From NCBI GenBank assembly GCA_009829735.1, contig CM020620.1, positions 21,054,020 through 21,118,019 on the forward strand: a DNA stretch of 64,000 nucleotides, in the 5' to 3' direction. Below are positions 42,763-53,532 of the stretch, in pieces; position 1 is the first letter of the stretch, and every line of letters starts with the position of its first letter. The notes below the pieces were generated by a model, which worked only from the letters and a program-made list of their open reading frames with translations, was not told where the DNA came from and did not search any database. This DNA is from Pyropia yezoensis (lineage: Eukaryota > Rhodophyta > Bangiophyceae > Bangiales > Bangiaceae). Made by a program: the position numbers and the translations under genes.

Positions 42763-45360
42763 GGGCCGCAAGCGGGCGGGCAAGCGGGGCGTGAGGTAGG
42801 GGAAAGGAAAGGCGGGGGAGAACGGGGGGGGGAGAAAGGGGGGGAGGGTGGGACCGGCGCTGGCTGCGCGGCTGGCGTGGCAGCAGGCGAGAAGGCGGGG
42901 GGGAGATGGAAGGGGGAAGGGTGAGCGAAGGGGGACGTCGGGATGGCAGAAAGCCGAGGCACGGTAGGTAGGCTGAGGTTCCCAGCGGGGTTAGAGGCGG
43001 TGGCCCCGAGGGAGCAAGACGTGCTCAGTGCGCACGTGCGGGTGGGAGGTGGGCGGGAGGAGGACGACCCCATGCCAAAGCAATTTTCCTCCCTTTGCCT
43101 CCAAGCTATGGCCGGTAACTGGCATCCGGCCCGCGCGCCGAGGGGCGGAATTGCGGCTGGCGATTTGTGGCGGGGCAACCAGGGGGTGCTTGTCGCGTGC
43201 TTGCCCGCCGCCGAGCCGCTTGGCGGCTGCGTCGGCGCAACGGTCGACCCTGGCGGTTTTGCCTGGCGCACCCCTCCTGCCTGGGGACGCCGGACGCTAC
43301 TGGGAGCGGCTCCCGCCACCGGCGGCCGCGAGGACGCCCAGTGGGGCGCCCGCAGCTGGGTCTACCGCCTGGGTGGTGGTCGGCGCGGTATCCCGCTGCC
43401 CCCTCCCGCCGCCCCGCCCGTCGTCGAGGCCGCCCCTGCCTACTTGACGGCGGCCGCCGCGGGTACCCGAGCCCCTCGGTGCTCGGCAGCGTCCGTCGGC
43501 TTGCCCCGCGCCCCTGACCTCCCCGCTCTTTGGTGTCGCGCAGCCGGTCGGGCGTCCCTTTCGGCTTGGTGGGCCTTGTAGAAGCCCCCTGCTTTGCATT
43601 GTTTCTAGATAGCATCTCGTTTCCCATGTTAGATAAACGTCTACGTTATTTGGCACCCCCGACCTCCCCAGCTAGGGCTCGAGCGCGCGCGCAGAGGGGA
43701 GGAGTCGTTCGGAATTCGACCCGCAGGATGTTGAACAGCTGTTCCATTTGAGCTCACGCTGTCTCAGAGATCTATTCGTGGAGCCAGCGGTGCACGTGGC
43801 AATCGGTTTTGCGCGTCGCGTTCTGTCCAATCGAAAAAGAACCTTTCTGGCATGAAAACAAAGTCAAGCATAGGCATGAACACTTTGAACACCTCGATAC
43901 TCCATACCTGCGTCACCGACGAGCTCGCGTCGTTCCACAGCTGCTCGTGCCTGGCCCTGCGATGGGAAGAGTACCCATGTCGCCCTCTGCAAGTGAGTAC
44001 CCATGCGGTCTCCAGTTGTGCCGGCGGTGGCGGCGGCAGCGCCATGGGGCTTGTGGCCACCCTGCCTGCCATGGCAGCGGCCGCCGCGAACGCGTGGGCT
44101 GGTCGCCGCGACGGGGACCCAGGTGTGCGGCAGTCTTTGTGACTGCAATCTCATTCAGTGCTTTGGTACCCTTCTGTCTGGTTTCCCGCAACCCTCCCAT
44201 CACAGACCGCGTGGGCTGAGCAGGAAGCATACTCCCCGCCCGCTCGGGAGACGGCACGCCCACTCAACACAGCGCATCAGCCATCCAACGACCCGTTGGC
44301 GTGCTGTTCGCGAATGCGCGTGGGCAAAGCAGGACGCGCGCCACTGCGCGGTGCGTGGCGTAGGACGCCCGGCGGCTTGAGCGAAAACGCGCCACTAGTG
44401 GACGCTTTGCCGAACGGGAAGGCCCCCATGCGCTCTCGCTCTGCTGTTTTCCTCCTTTCCTTTCCCCCTTTTACTTTGGGTGGCAACGCCAGCGTGGCCA
44501 GCCGACAATGCAGTGGTCGGGCTCGCGGCAGCGCCCTTAGCCTGTGGGTGCAAGAGCCAACGCAGGGCTCCCCATTTCGCTTGCCTGCTTGAAACAATCG
44601 GAGACCTTCTGGCAGCGTCCGGCGTCGCTGCGGCGCCCCACAGGCCCCCACCGCCAAAGGCGGCTGACCCGATGCGCCCGAAACCGCGCGCTGTGGGCAG
44701 AAACAAGACAAGAAGAAAGTAAGACGGGCCGCGCGGAAGCCGACCCCAGTGCGGCTGGATGCATCCACATCAACACCGCGACCACGGTTCTCCTGGGTAC
44801 GTACATACAGAGAGACGGGTGGAGCACCCCGCCCGCGGTCGCCGACGAGATGCGCTCTCGCTCTCCAGCAGGCGACCCTTGAAAGTACATTCATCTATTT
44901 TGTAATGCGATCTGGCGGAATTCTCGATGACCCAAACAGAGGGCCTGGCGGGAAAACCGCGCTGTGGTAGCTGTTGGCGCCATTTTCGCCTGTCGGGCAA
45001 GGTGGGTGCTCGCTGCGGGTCCGACGAGTGGGTCGCTCTGCCGCGCGCCTGCACGCGGGCGGCCCCGTCCCACACTCACACGCCACTTGCGAACGCGCCA
45101 CGCACGCGAGGCACGTCTCTTGTCACCGAGCCGTGTTTCCCTGCCCCTCCCTCCCCCTCTGCCGTTCTCCCCCATTGTGGCCCCTGTCCACCTCTCTTGC
45201 TGCTCCCTAAGAGTTCTTACGCGGGGCGAACGGCTTGGCCCGCTGTCTCGTCCCTCCGCCCCCCCTCTTGCTTCCCATCACCACTCGCCGTGACGCCGCC
45301 CGCCCCCCACACCCACCACCTGCCGTCACGCTGCCGGTGTGTCTACCTGGCGCGCGTGGC
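42763..45360. other. Long intergenic region without an identified gene
   Basis: About 2.6 kb between the SANT/AT-hook gene (-) and MSI1 (+). A plus frame from ATG 42943 to 43581 (212 codons) has some globular-looking text (PLGGCVGATVDPGGFAW) but no confident family. A sequence ending in a GTGAGT donor-like site lies at about 43940-44000. AT-richer patches occur at 43560-43900 and 44880-44940. The last 300 bases are pyrimidine-rich and are the presumed MSI1 leader. Confidence 0.4.
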
Positions 45361-46881
45361 ATGTGCATGGACTCCAAGGCCGGGGCGATGATGGGCTCGG
45401 ACGCCGACGGCGCCGACGCGACGCTGGCAGAGGAGCGCCTCGTCCACGAGGAGTACAAGGTGTGGAAGAAGAACACGCCCTTCCTCTACGACGTCATCAT
45501 CACCAAGGCCCTCGAGTGGCCCTCCCTCACCGCCCAATGGCTGCCCGACCGCCGGGAGCCTCCCGGGGCTCCCTTTGCCGTCCATAAGCTCCTGCTCGGC
45601 ACGCACACGTCGGCGGGGGTGCCCAATTATCTCACGCTCGCAGACGTGCGCGTGCCGTCGGCGGCAGCCGCCGCGGACGTGGCGCAGTACGCGGCGGAGC
45701 ACGCGGCCAACCCGCTGCCGTCATCATCGGCGGCAGGCGGCGGCGGCGGGGGCGGTGGTGGCGCGTCTGCCGGGGATGGCGGCGTGGGCGGCTATGGTGC
45801 CGGCCCCGCGAGTAAGATTGAGATTGTGCAGGAGATCCCGCACGACGGGGAGGTGAACCGGGCGCGGTACATGCCCCAAAACGCGTTTTTGGTGGCCACC
45901 AAGACCGTCTCGTCAGACGTGTTGCTGTTTGACACGTCCAAGCACCCATCCAAGCCGCCCGCGGACGGGCGGGCGGCGCCGCAGGCGCGGCTGAGCGGCC
46001 ACACCAAGGAGGGCTACGGCCTCTCCTGGTCCCTCCAGCAGCCTGGCGCGCTCGCGTCGGCCGCCGATGATGGGCTGGTGGTCACCTGGGACGTGGGCGC
46101 CAATGGCTCGGCCACCGTTGGCGGCGGCCGCGGCGGCCGGCCGGCCAAACTCAACCCCACGGCCACCTACGCGGCGCACGATGGGGTCGTCGAGGACGTG
46201 GCGTGGCACAACCACCACGCGCACCTGCTCGCGTCGGTGGGCGACGACCGGCGGCTGCTGGTTTGGGACACCCGCTCGCCCAGCCGGGCGCCCGCCCCCT
46301 CCTCCCGCTCTGGCGCGCACAAGGCCGAGATCAACAGCGTCGCGTTCAACCCGTTTTCCGAGTTTGTCCTCGCCACCGGGTCGGCGGACCACTCGGTGGC
46401 GCTGTGGGACCTCCGCAGCATGCGCGCCAAGGTGCACTCGTGCGACTGGCACACGGACGAGGTGCTGACGGTCGCGTGGTCCCCCTTCCACGAGGCGGTC
46501 CTCGCGTCGGCGGGCGCGGACCGGCGGGTGAATGTGTGGAACTTGGCGTGCATTGGGGAGGAGCAGGAAAAGGAGGACGCCGAGGACGGGCCGCCGGAGC
46601 TCATGTTCATCCACGGTGGCCACACTGGCAAGCTGTCGGACCTGGCGTGGAGCGGCACGGACGCATGGCTCCTTGCGTCTGTCGCGGAAGACAACATGGT
46701 GCAAACGTGGAGCGTCGCGGAGGAGCTTGTCGACGCTGTCGACGGGGGGGAGGACGACGAGGAGGGGGGGGAGCCACTACAAGGGGCTACCCCCGCCGGG
46801 GGGGCGGGGGGGGTGGTGGGCAAGGCGGGGGGGCTGCCCGGCGCGGCCAATGCGCCATTGCGGGACGAGGACCTTGAGTGA
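45361..46881 (+). CDS. MSI1: MSI1/RBBP4-type WD40 histone chaperone
   Basis: A 506-residue WD40 protein of the MSI1/RbAp46/48 class, a shared subunit of CAF-1, Sin3/NuRD deacetylase, Polycomb PRC2 and NURF complexes that binds histone H4. The N-terminal helix and first strands are diagnostic (EEYKVWKKNTPFLYDVIITK, ALEWPSLTAQWLPD). Later: NRARYMPQNAFLVATKTVSS, LSGHTKEGYGLSWS, HDGVVEDVAWHNHHAHLLAS, HKAEINSVAFNPFSEFVLAT, SADHSVALWDLR, WHTDEVLTVAWSPFHEAVLA, RRVNVWNL, and the insertion ELMFIHGGHTGKLSDLAW that holds the acidic loop in this family. A Gly/Ala/Ser-rich insert at about 119-153 and an acidic, Gly-rich tail lengthen it from about 425. ATG 45361 is the first; ATG 45367 is also possible. 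No intron. Confidence 0.93.
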   Translation: MCMDSKAGAMMGSDADGADATLAEERLVHEEYKVWKKNTPFLYDVIITKALEWPSLTAQWLPDRREPPGAPFAVHKLLLGTHTSAGVPNYLTLADVRVPSAAAAADVAQYAAEHAANPLPSSSAAGGGGGGGGGASAGDGGVGGYGAGPASKIEIVQEIPHDGEVNRARYMPQNAFLVATKTVSSDVLLFDTSKHPSKPPADGRAAPQARLSGHTKEGYGLSWSLQQPGALASAADDGLVVTWDVGANGSATVGGGRGGRPAKLNPTATYAAHDGVVEDVAWHNHHAHLLASVGDDRRLLVWDTRSPSRAPAPSSRSGAHKAEINSVAFNPFSEFVLATGSADHSVALWDLRSMRAKVHSCDWHTDEVLTVAWSPFHEAVLASAGADRRVNVWNLACIGEEQEKEDAEDGPPELMFIHGGHTGKLSDLAWSGTDAWLLASVAEDNMVQTWSVAEELVDAVDGGEDDEEGGEPLQGATPAGGAGGVVGKAGGLPGAANAPLRDEDLE

Positions 46882-47257
46882 GGGGCGGATGTGGCGTGGC
46901 GTGGCGTGGCGGGGGGGGGGGGGGCGGGGGGGGGGGGCGGGGCGTCGACGACGCGCGTCAGTGGTGGGGGCGGGTTGGCGCGTGGGGGACGGACGCTCCG
47001 CCACCCCGTGCGTGGATTGTATTTTCCTTGGATGCCTCTGGCCTGCGCGTCTTGTTTCCCGTCCCCCCCCTGGGCAGCCGCGATGCCGCCCGGTCCGCCC
47101 CCGCGGCGTGCGCTTGCAAGTGTTCCCCAGCCCGCTGCCGCGTTTGCCCAGGTGCGGTGCGCTCTTTGCGTGCCACAGCCGTCACGCCCGGTAAATAGGA
47201 TACCTGTCCCACGGCTGCCGTCGTCGGCCCACCGGCGACTGGGCGCCCGGCCACCCG
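46882..47257. other. Convergent intergenic region
   Basis: Between the stops of MSI1 and the LCAT-like gene. Begins with GTGGC repeats and G-runs (46890-46945). No gene seen. Confidence 0.5.
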
Positions 47258-47669
47258 TCAAGCCCCCCCGGCCCCCCTCTGCGGCAGCGGCGGCGGTGGC
47301 TCCCCCCACCGCCCCTCCGCGGCGGCCAGCAACACCTCCCACACCGCGTCCCCCCCCAGGAGCGCCCAGTGCTCCCCCCCGGGGACGGTCAGCACCCCCT
47401 TGGCGCCCCCCCCGCCGCCCGTGGGCACCACCCCATCGCCGTCGACAGTGCCCCACGCAACGTCCGCCGCGGGGGCCACCCCCGGCGCCGCGCCGGCAGC
47501 CGCCGCTGCGGCCGCCGCTGCGGCGGCGGCCGCCGCGGGGTCGCGGCCGCCCCACCCCGCCACGGGGACGCGAGTGAGGGTGCGCGTCGGCACGCCCACC
47601 CCGCGGACCGCCACGCACGGCACGACGCTGCGGACGGCGGCGCACGGGTCGTCGTCGGCGGGGGCACCC

Positions 47670-47706
<37 letters not shown>

Positions 47707-48669
47707 CGCTGCTCCCCGAGACGGACGACGGCGGCGGCAGCGGCGGCGGGGCGGGCAGCCCCCAGCCGCGCAGCACGGCCGACACGTTGGCCCACACGTC
47801 GTCGCCCCCCCCCCCCGCGGGCGCGGGGACGAGCGTGGCCAGGGCGGCGGCCAGCCCTCCCCGGGCGGCGGCCAGCACCGCCGGGTGGGGCGACCCGTCG
47901 GGCCACCCCCGCTCCTCCTCCTCCGACCCCCCCCCCGACGGCGGGGGCACCCCCCCCAGCGCCCACGGCCCGTCCACCGGGGGCAGGGGCGGCCGGCGGC
48001 GGCGGCGGAGGCCCAGCTCCCACTCCATCCCCCGAAAGTCGACGCGCCGCCGCGCCGCGGCCGCGGCGGCGGCGGCGGCGCCGGCGGGGGGTTCCGTCCA
48101 GGGGGGCGACGACCGCGGCGCCGGCAGCAGGGCGCCGCGGTCGGCGGCGGCGAGCACCGCCGCCGCCGCGGCGGGGATGCCCCCGCCGCGGGGGGGGGGC
48201 GCGACGAGCACAATGCCCGCCACCGCGGCGGCCGCCGTGGCGGGGGGGGCGGCGGCCAGCGCCGCCGCCGCCGCCACGCACCCGACGCCGTGCGCAACGA
48301 GCAGCGGCCGGCGGCTGCCGCCGCCGCTGCCGTTGCGGACGCGGCCGCGGCTGCTGCCGCCGCGGCCAGCGTCCCCGTCTGGGCGGCCGCCGCCAGCGTC
48401 GGCGCGTGCCGCCAGGCGGGCGGCCGCCGCCAGCAGCGCCGCGGGGGAGACCGCCGCCGCCGCCGGCCGCCGCCAGTCCCACCCGAGGACCCCCACCCGG
48501 CGCCCGTCCCCCCCGCCGCCGCCGCCGCCACCCCCACCGCCGGCGGCGGCGGCGGCCAGGCGGCCCACCAGCGCCGCCCCCCCGCCCCGCCTCGCCGCCA
48601 CCACACACCGGCCGACGCGGCTGACGGGGGCGGGCACACACGCGGCGGGGCCACCCCACGCTACGCCCC

Positions 48670-48706
<37 letters not shown>

Positions 48707-48828
48707 CGCGGGCAGCAGCCCCGTCCGCACCGTCACGCGGTGTCGACCCGCGCCCGCGTCGCCGTCGCCGTCGGCGACGGCAGAGGCGGCGGCGGGGCTG
48801 GCTGCACCGTCGGCGTCGGCGTCGTCGT

Positions 48829-48866
<38 letters not shown>

Positions 48867-49066
48867 GCGGCGGCGGCGGCCCAGGCACCCACCGTACGCG
48901 GGGTGTGGGGGTGGAGGCGGAGCGGCGGCGCCCCCCCCCCGCGGGCCCCGCGGGGCGGCAGCAGGGGCGTGGCGCCCCAGGTGGGGATGAGCAGCACCGG
49001 CGGCGCGTCGGCCGGCCACGGGCGGGGGGGGGGGCGGCGCCGGTCCCCGCCGCCGCTGCCGACAGA

Positions 49067-49116
<50 letters not shown>

Positions 49117-49256
49117 GGGGGGGGGGGGGGGAGCGCCGCGTACGCGGCGCGGCTGAGCCGCCGGCCGGCGGCGGGGGAGGGGGGCGCCGCGGCGCCGACG
49201 ACGGCCACGGCGGTGAGGGCGGCGAGCGCCAGACGCCGGCAGACGCTGCGGCCCAT
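47258..49256 (-). CDS. LCAT/PLA2G15-family alpha/beta-hydrolase-like secreted protein, two exons
   Basis: A 636-residue protein. Exon 1 (49256-49144) encodes a signal peptide (MGRSVCRRLALAALTAVAVV, then GAAAPPSPAAG). The donor is GTACGC; a 88-bp intron made mostly of a CCG run and a C homopolymer ends in CAG; exon 2 (49055-47258) joins in phase 2. The body follows lecithin:cholesterol acyltransferase/lysosomal PLA2 order: PPVLLIPTWGATPLLP at the start of the hydrolase, GVLGWDWRRP (compare YDWRL), LLVAHGVGCVAA at the nucleophile elbow, CVAVRGVGVPTRTL (compare GTGVPT), GTVDGDGVVP with the catalytic Asp, and PGGEHWALLGG with the catalytic His. The elbow should be GHSxG; here Ser is Gly, so the enzyme as read would be inactive or the position is misread. 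Enzymes of this family transfer acyl groups between phospholipids and sterols or diacylglycerol. Confidence 0.6.
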
Positions 49257-49756
49257 TGCCGGGTTGCACAGGTGGGGGGGAGGGGTGCCGGGGGGGGGGG
49301 GGGGGGGGTGCCGGGGGGGTGGGGGGGAGGGGTGCCGGGGGGGTGGGGGGGGGGGGTGCCGGGGGGGTGGGGGGGAGGGGTGCGGGGGGGGGTGGGTGCC
49401 GTCTGAGCGGGCAGGGCAGTGGGGCGTGCGTGGCGTGGTTGTCACGAGAAAAAAAACGTATACATTTAAATGTTAGGTTAATCTATAGACTACTCTATCT
49501 ATCTACGTAGCACCCTCGCTGCTCTGGCACTGCGCTGCGGGTCGGTCGGATCCAACGTCTAGATACCAATCTCCTGTGTGAAGGCACGCGAGATAGGATT
49601 TTCCCAGGCGGTGCGCTTGCGACGCCTCGCTGGGAACCGCTCTCCCGTGAGTGCTCTGCGGCTAGGAGAAAAATAAAAAACACGAGCTCCCTCCCCCCCC
49701 CCGGCGTCTTGTCATCACTGCCAACGCTCCACCAAAGGCTGCCGCGGGCAAAGGCG
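49257..49756. other. Intergenic between LCAT-like and F-box-like genes
   Basis: Starts with a G-rich tandem repeat (49262-49400, listed separately) immediately upstream of the LCAT-like start, then an AT-rich stretch (49440-49680). No gene. Confidence 0.5.
49262..49400 (+). repeat. G-rich tandem repeat upstream of the LCAT-like gene
   Basis: About four to five imperfect copies of a 24-31 bp unit built around GGTGCCGGGGGGG separated by G runs and GGGGAGGGG. It begins only a few bases from the LCAT-like ATG (49256), so it lies in the 5' leader or promoter as a C-rich strand. Strong G-quadruplex potential on the plus strand. Confidence 0.7.
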
Positions 49757-51560
49757 TCACCGTCTCCCCCCCCCCGCGCCAGCCCGAGAAGGCGCTTCCA
49801 TCGCCCCCCCAGACGCCCTCGTGCGCACGCCGTGCCGCCGTGGGGTCCACAGCTCTCCAGAAAAGACCACGTCTGGCCGCCGTCCCGCGAACAGCGCCAC
49901 CTGATGCGCCCACCGCTCCCGCACGGTGGCGTCTAGATCGTCTAGATACGAAACTTGTTGGGGTTCCCTGTGCTTGACGACGGTGAGACGCCGCCAGGAC
50001 CGGACGCTCACGGCCGCCACCCCAGCCGCCGCCACGTCGCCGTTGCATGAGATGAGGGTGAGGGAGCGGAGTGTCTGGGGCACCGCCGCGGCGGCGAGTA
50101 GGAGGATGGCCGTGGTCGCCGCCGGCTCCATGCCAGCGCCATGAATGTGCAGGTGGGCAAGGCCGGGGGGCACCAGCGCGGCAGCAATGGTGGCGGTGAT
50201 GAGGCGCCGGTTGGGGGCGTACACCCCTCGCAGGTAGAGCGAGCGGAGGGAGGTGCAGCGGCCGAGGGCAGCCGCGGACTCCACATCAAGGCTTCCGCGA
50301 ATGTGGAGGGCGGTGACACCGGGAACCCCGTCGGCGGCCGGCGCCACCATTCCCTTTGTCAGAGACGGGAGCGTCGTAGCGGATGCAGGTGGGGAGGGCC
50401 GCATTGGCCGGGAGGGCGTCAACGAGGCTTTCACCCTGCACCAAGCAACCCGCCGACAGGGACTGAAGGGCAGTGCGGCGGACAATCCCGGCTACAAACG
50501 TGGCGCGCACACGGGCTCCCACTCTCCCTCCCGGTTACGCCACCCCCAGCCGGTCCACGCGGGGAAGTAGGCGCACCAGCTCCGCGGCGTCCGCGTCGAT
50601 GCTGCCCCGCACGTCGCTGAGCAACCGGGCAGTCACATTGGGGCAGACACGAGCAGCAGTGGCCAGCAGGGATGCCGTGGCGGGGGTGTGGAGGCCGAGA
50701 AAGGTCACATTCGGCAGCACGGGGAGGGCGGCAAGACAGGCTTCGGCCGCCAGTGACTCTGCGAGGTCTCCATCCAACGTTGGCGCAAGGACCTGCAGGT
50801 CATCGGAGCTCAGGCGGGGGCCGAGGGCGGTATAGAGGGTGGAGAACGCTTCGCCATGGCTGACCACCTCCGCCCCGGTCACGTCGTGCAGCGGCCGGGC
50901 CGCGTCGCCCAGCAGCTCGACATCCGCCGGCGAGAGGAGAAGCAGGTGCCGCAACCGCCCCTGTCTGGACGGGAGGATGAAAACGCCGGCTGGCATGGGC
51001 GTCGTGGGGTGGACGACGGTAGAGAGGGCCACCAGCTGCGGGGCCGCAGGGGCACAGAGGCCCCTCGCCACGCGCGCCATTGCCAGGTCTGCGGCGCCAG
51101 CGTGCATCTGATCCAACCGCACCCGCAGCACCCACAGGGAGCGGTGGCGGTGCAGCAGCCGTTCCACCCCCTCCACCATCCGGGCGTGCAGGCGGGCCCT
51201 CTCCACGGCCAACCACTTTCGGTAGGCCGGCTCCCCCCCCAGTGGGGAGGGGTCGTCTAGCGGCGCTCCAAAGTCCAGTTCCAGGGCCACCACCGCCTGG
51301 GTGGCGGCGGCCCGCAAGGCACGGCACGCCCCCGCCGCCCCCGCCGCCGCCGTCCACCCGCGGGCGCCTACCAGCGGGGCGCCCACCGCCACCGGGTCGT
51401 TGTTCAGCGCCGCCGGGTAGGCCACGGGGGTGGGCGGCACGGGCGCAGCGGCGGGGTAAATGGTAACAAAAATGTCGGTGAGGAGCTCGGGGGGGAGGTC
51501 GAGCCTGCCACGCGGCTCCACTGGAGTTTGTGGTTTTTTACGCCTCCCTGCGCTTTCCAT
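49757..51560 (-). CDS. F-box/leucine-rich-like protein, reading frame interrupted
   Basis: The frame from ATG 51560 encodes MESAGRRKKPQTP, then a probable F-box start (RLDLPPELLTDIFVTIYP, about residues 16-33), then helical and Leu-rich repeats down to LLPRVDRLGVA and a TAA at 50535-50537 (341 residues). Leucine-rich text resumes in the same frame (LQSLSAGCLVQGESLVDALP, about 50400-50465) and then in another frame (VTALHIRG, CTSLRSLYLRGVY, LAHLHIHG, LRSLTLISCNG) up to TGA 49757. An 81-bp intron (donor GTGGCG at 50543, acceptor CAG before 50462) would remove the TAA in frame, but a further one-base shift near 50340-50370 is still required. This could be a decaying pseudogene, a gene with a second unrecognised intron, or an assembly error. 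F-box proteins recruit substrates to SCF ubiquitin ligases; the substrate is unknown. Confidence 0.45.
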
Positions 51561-51815
51561 GAACGCGGCGGCCGCCCTTGGGTCACCCCGACTGGTGGAG
51601 GCGCGCGTGTCGGGGGCGGCCACCACCGCCCGCCCCTGCTCGGTGGGGGTGGGCGAGCCGGTGCGGTCGTGGGTGGCGCGGCCACGGTGCCGCGGTGGCG
51701 TAGCAGGGGGGGGGGAAGGGGGCGGGGGGGGGGGTTGGGACGGGGAACGGGGGCAGACACCCCCCCCGGGGCCCCCTTCTCACCGTAACCCCCTCGCTAG
51801 CTGCGACGACAGCAC

Positions 51816-51858
<43 letters not shown>

Positions 51859-52434
51859 TGCCGCTGCCGCTGCTGCCGTCGCGGGGGGCAGCCTCTGTGG
51901 GGCGGCGGTGTCGGCGGCGCTCCCCACCCGAAGCGGGGTGCGCAAGTAGTGCAGGCGCGACCGCCGCGCGCCCGTTGCGGCCGCCGTCGCTGCCGGTGGC
52001 CCACCGTGCGGGCAGTGGCGGTGTGACCAGAGTACTGGCCCCTCCCGGGCTGGCCGCCGCCCCCCCCCCTCACCCGTCGTTGCGGCGGTGGTGCCGATCG
52101 ACGGCCCGGCTGTGCCCCCCCCGCTGCCGACAGCGCGGCTGCCAGCGACACTGCTGGCGGTCGCCGCTCACCACAAACGGGAGACGAGGTGGCCGACGTG
52201 GCTGGCACTGACCGCTCCCCACCACACGGTACTGGCGGGGGACGCCGTCGCTGCCACCTCAGTCGCAGCGTAGGTTGTTGGGGGGGGGGGGGGGTAGCGG
52301 GGGTGGGCCCCCCTCGCTGCTCCTGCTGGGGGTGGCGGGACGGGGCGGTTCCTACAATGGATGAGTGTCCGCGGAATGTGGCTTGCGCATTGCCCGCGAG
52401 GTGGCCGAGCGCACGTGACGGCAGCGGCAGCGGT

Positions 52435-52465
<31 letters not shown>

Positions 52466-53060
52466 ACTGCCGTGGCGGCAGCGGCGGCGGCGGCGGCGGC
52501 GGCGGTGGTTGTTGCGCGGGTGGACAGCCATCGTACCCTTCTGGGTCCCTGGCCGAGTCGCCTTTGCCCTCGGTGGGCCGTTGAAGCATGTGTCGCGGCA
52601 TGCACGTGATGCCCATCCCTTATCGGACACTGCTGCGGGGCCTCTGGCGGATGCATTCCATGTCGCTACGGTGCGTGTATGTGGAGCACGAGTTTGCTGT
52701 TGCCGTGCGTGGATGTGTTGGGCGGGCAGCGCGGGGGTGGGCGGACGGACGGCTGTTGAGATAAGGATGAAAGAGGCAGACTGGCCATTGGAACCGTGCG
52801 CGTACAATCTGCCATGTGTCCACCGCACGCGGCACACGCCGCGGCCATCGTCCTGCGGGTGCCCGTCAGAGCGGAATCAGCGGCTGGATAGGGAGCTCCC
52901 GTTAGTGTGCGAGGAGAAACTGCCGGAAAAGGAACCGTGGGCGCGAAGCTGGTGGACGGGAGCGTGACGAGTAATAGATGAAAGGCAAGTGAGATGTCGA
53001 TGCTGCCGGGCGTCTCTCGTTGCCCGCGTCCATATGTATACTCTTCCCTCGTCGTGTATA
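51561..53060. other. Intergenic, GC trinucleotide tracts
   Basis: Contains a GCC run (about 51808-51860) and GGC/GCG runs (about 52425-52507). Long overlapping open frames on both strands reflect these tracts. No gene supported. GC falls after 52960 toward the inverted-repeat element. Confidence 0.45.
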
Positions 53061-53530
53061 TTGCAGTTTTCCGAATTTTGTCCCATGTGGACAAGAGCAA
53101 GAGCAAGTGTACAAGAGCAAGAGCAAGTGTACAAGAGCAAGGGCCAATCGCATGCTCGCAGCAGCGGGCTTACCAATGGCGTGCTGCAACACGTCTGTCG
53201 GGAGAACCTGATGATTGGCTATGGCCACAGCTGCTCTCGCAACGAACGCTGGTTGGTCAAAACACTCTTGTTTTTTCATCAGATCTCGCCGGTTGGCCCT
53301 TTATCTCAGGTCATCTCTGTCAGAACAGTCCGAAGCGCTCAGCCGGTGCTTGTTCTGCCCTCGAAGTGGTCAGAAATCCCGAGAGTTCCCCCGATCACAC
53401 TGTTTGTACAACAACGGACCCTCATGCAGAGCTGTCATTGGCCAGAGAGGCAGCATCTGAGTCATATCATTGGTCAAACACAGTTTGCTCTTGCTCTTGT
53501 CCACATGGGACAAACTTGGGAGAACAGCAA
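53061..53530. mobile_element. Short TA-flanked inverted-repeat element (MITE-like, Tc1/mariner-type ends)
   Basis: The ends form inverted repeats of about 46 bp: the left arm at 53061-53106 and the right arm at 53485-53530 match at all but about five positions, sharing a perfect 31-base core (TTTGTCCCATGTGGACAAGA and onward). A TA dinucleotide sits directly outside each arm (53059-53060 and 53531-53532), as expected for a TA target-site duplication. The 470-bp element has no credible transposase, so it would be a non-autonomous DNA element. GC content is clearly lower than in the surroundings. The left arm carries extra 20-bp repeats absent from the right arm. Confidence 0.6.
53091..53140 (+). 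repeat. 20-bp tandem repeat in the left arm of the MITE-like element
   Basis: Two and a half copies of a 20-bp unit (ACAAGAGCAAGAGCAAGTGT) starting at 53091. Only one partial copy exists in the right arm, so the array expanded after the ends formed. Confidence 0.8.
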
Positions 53531-53532
53531 TA

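Noticed and set aside
38867-42799. Long plus-strand frames opposite the SANT/AT-hook gene
   Set aside because: Gly/Arg shadow text; the minus strand carries repeated SANT and AT-hook motifs.
42943-43581. A 212-codon plus frame with an ATG start
   Set aside because: A short stretch is faintly acetyltransferase-like, but neighbouring frames are equally open and no full domain can be traced, so it was left as intergenic.
46167-49445. Minus frame of 1092 codons spanning MSI1 and the LCAT-like gene
   Set aside because: It is antisense to MSI1 and out of frame with the LCAT blocks; only its MGRSVCRRLALAAL segment is used, as exon 1 of the LCAT-like gene.
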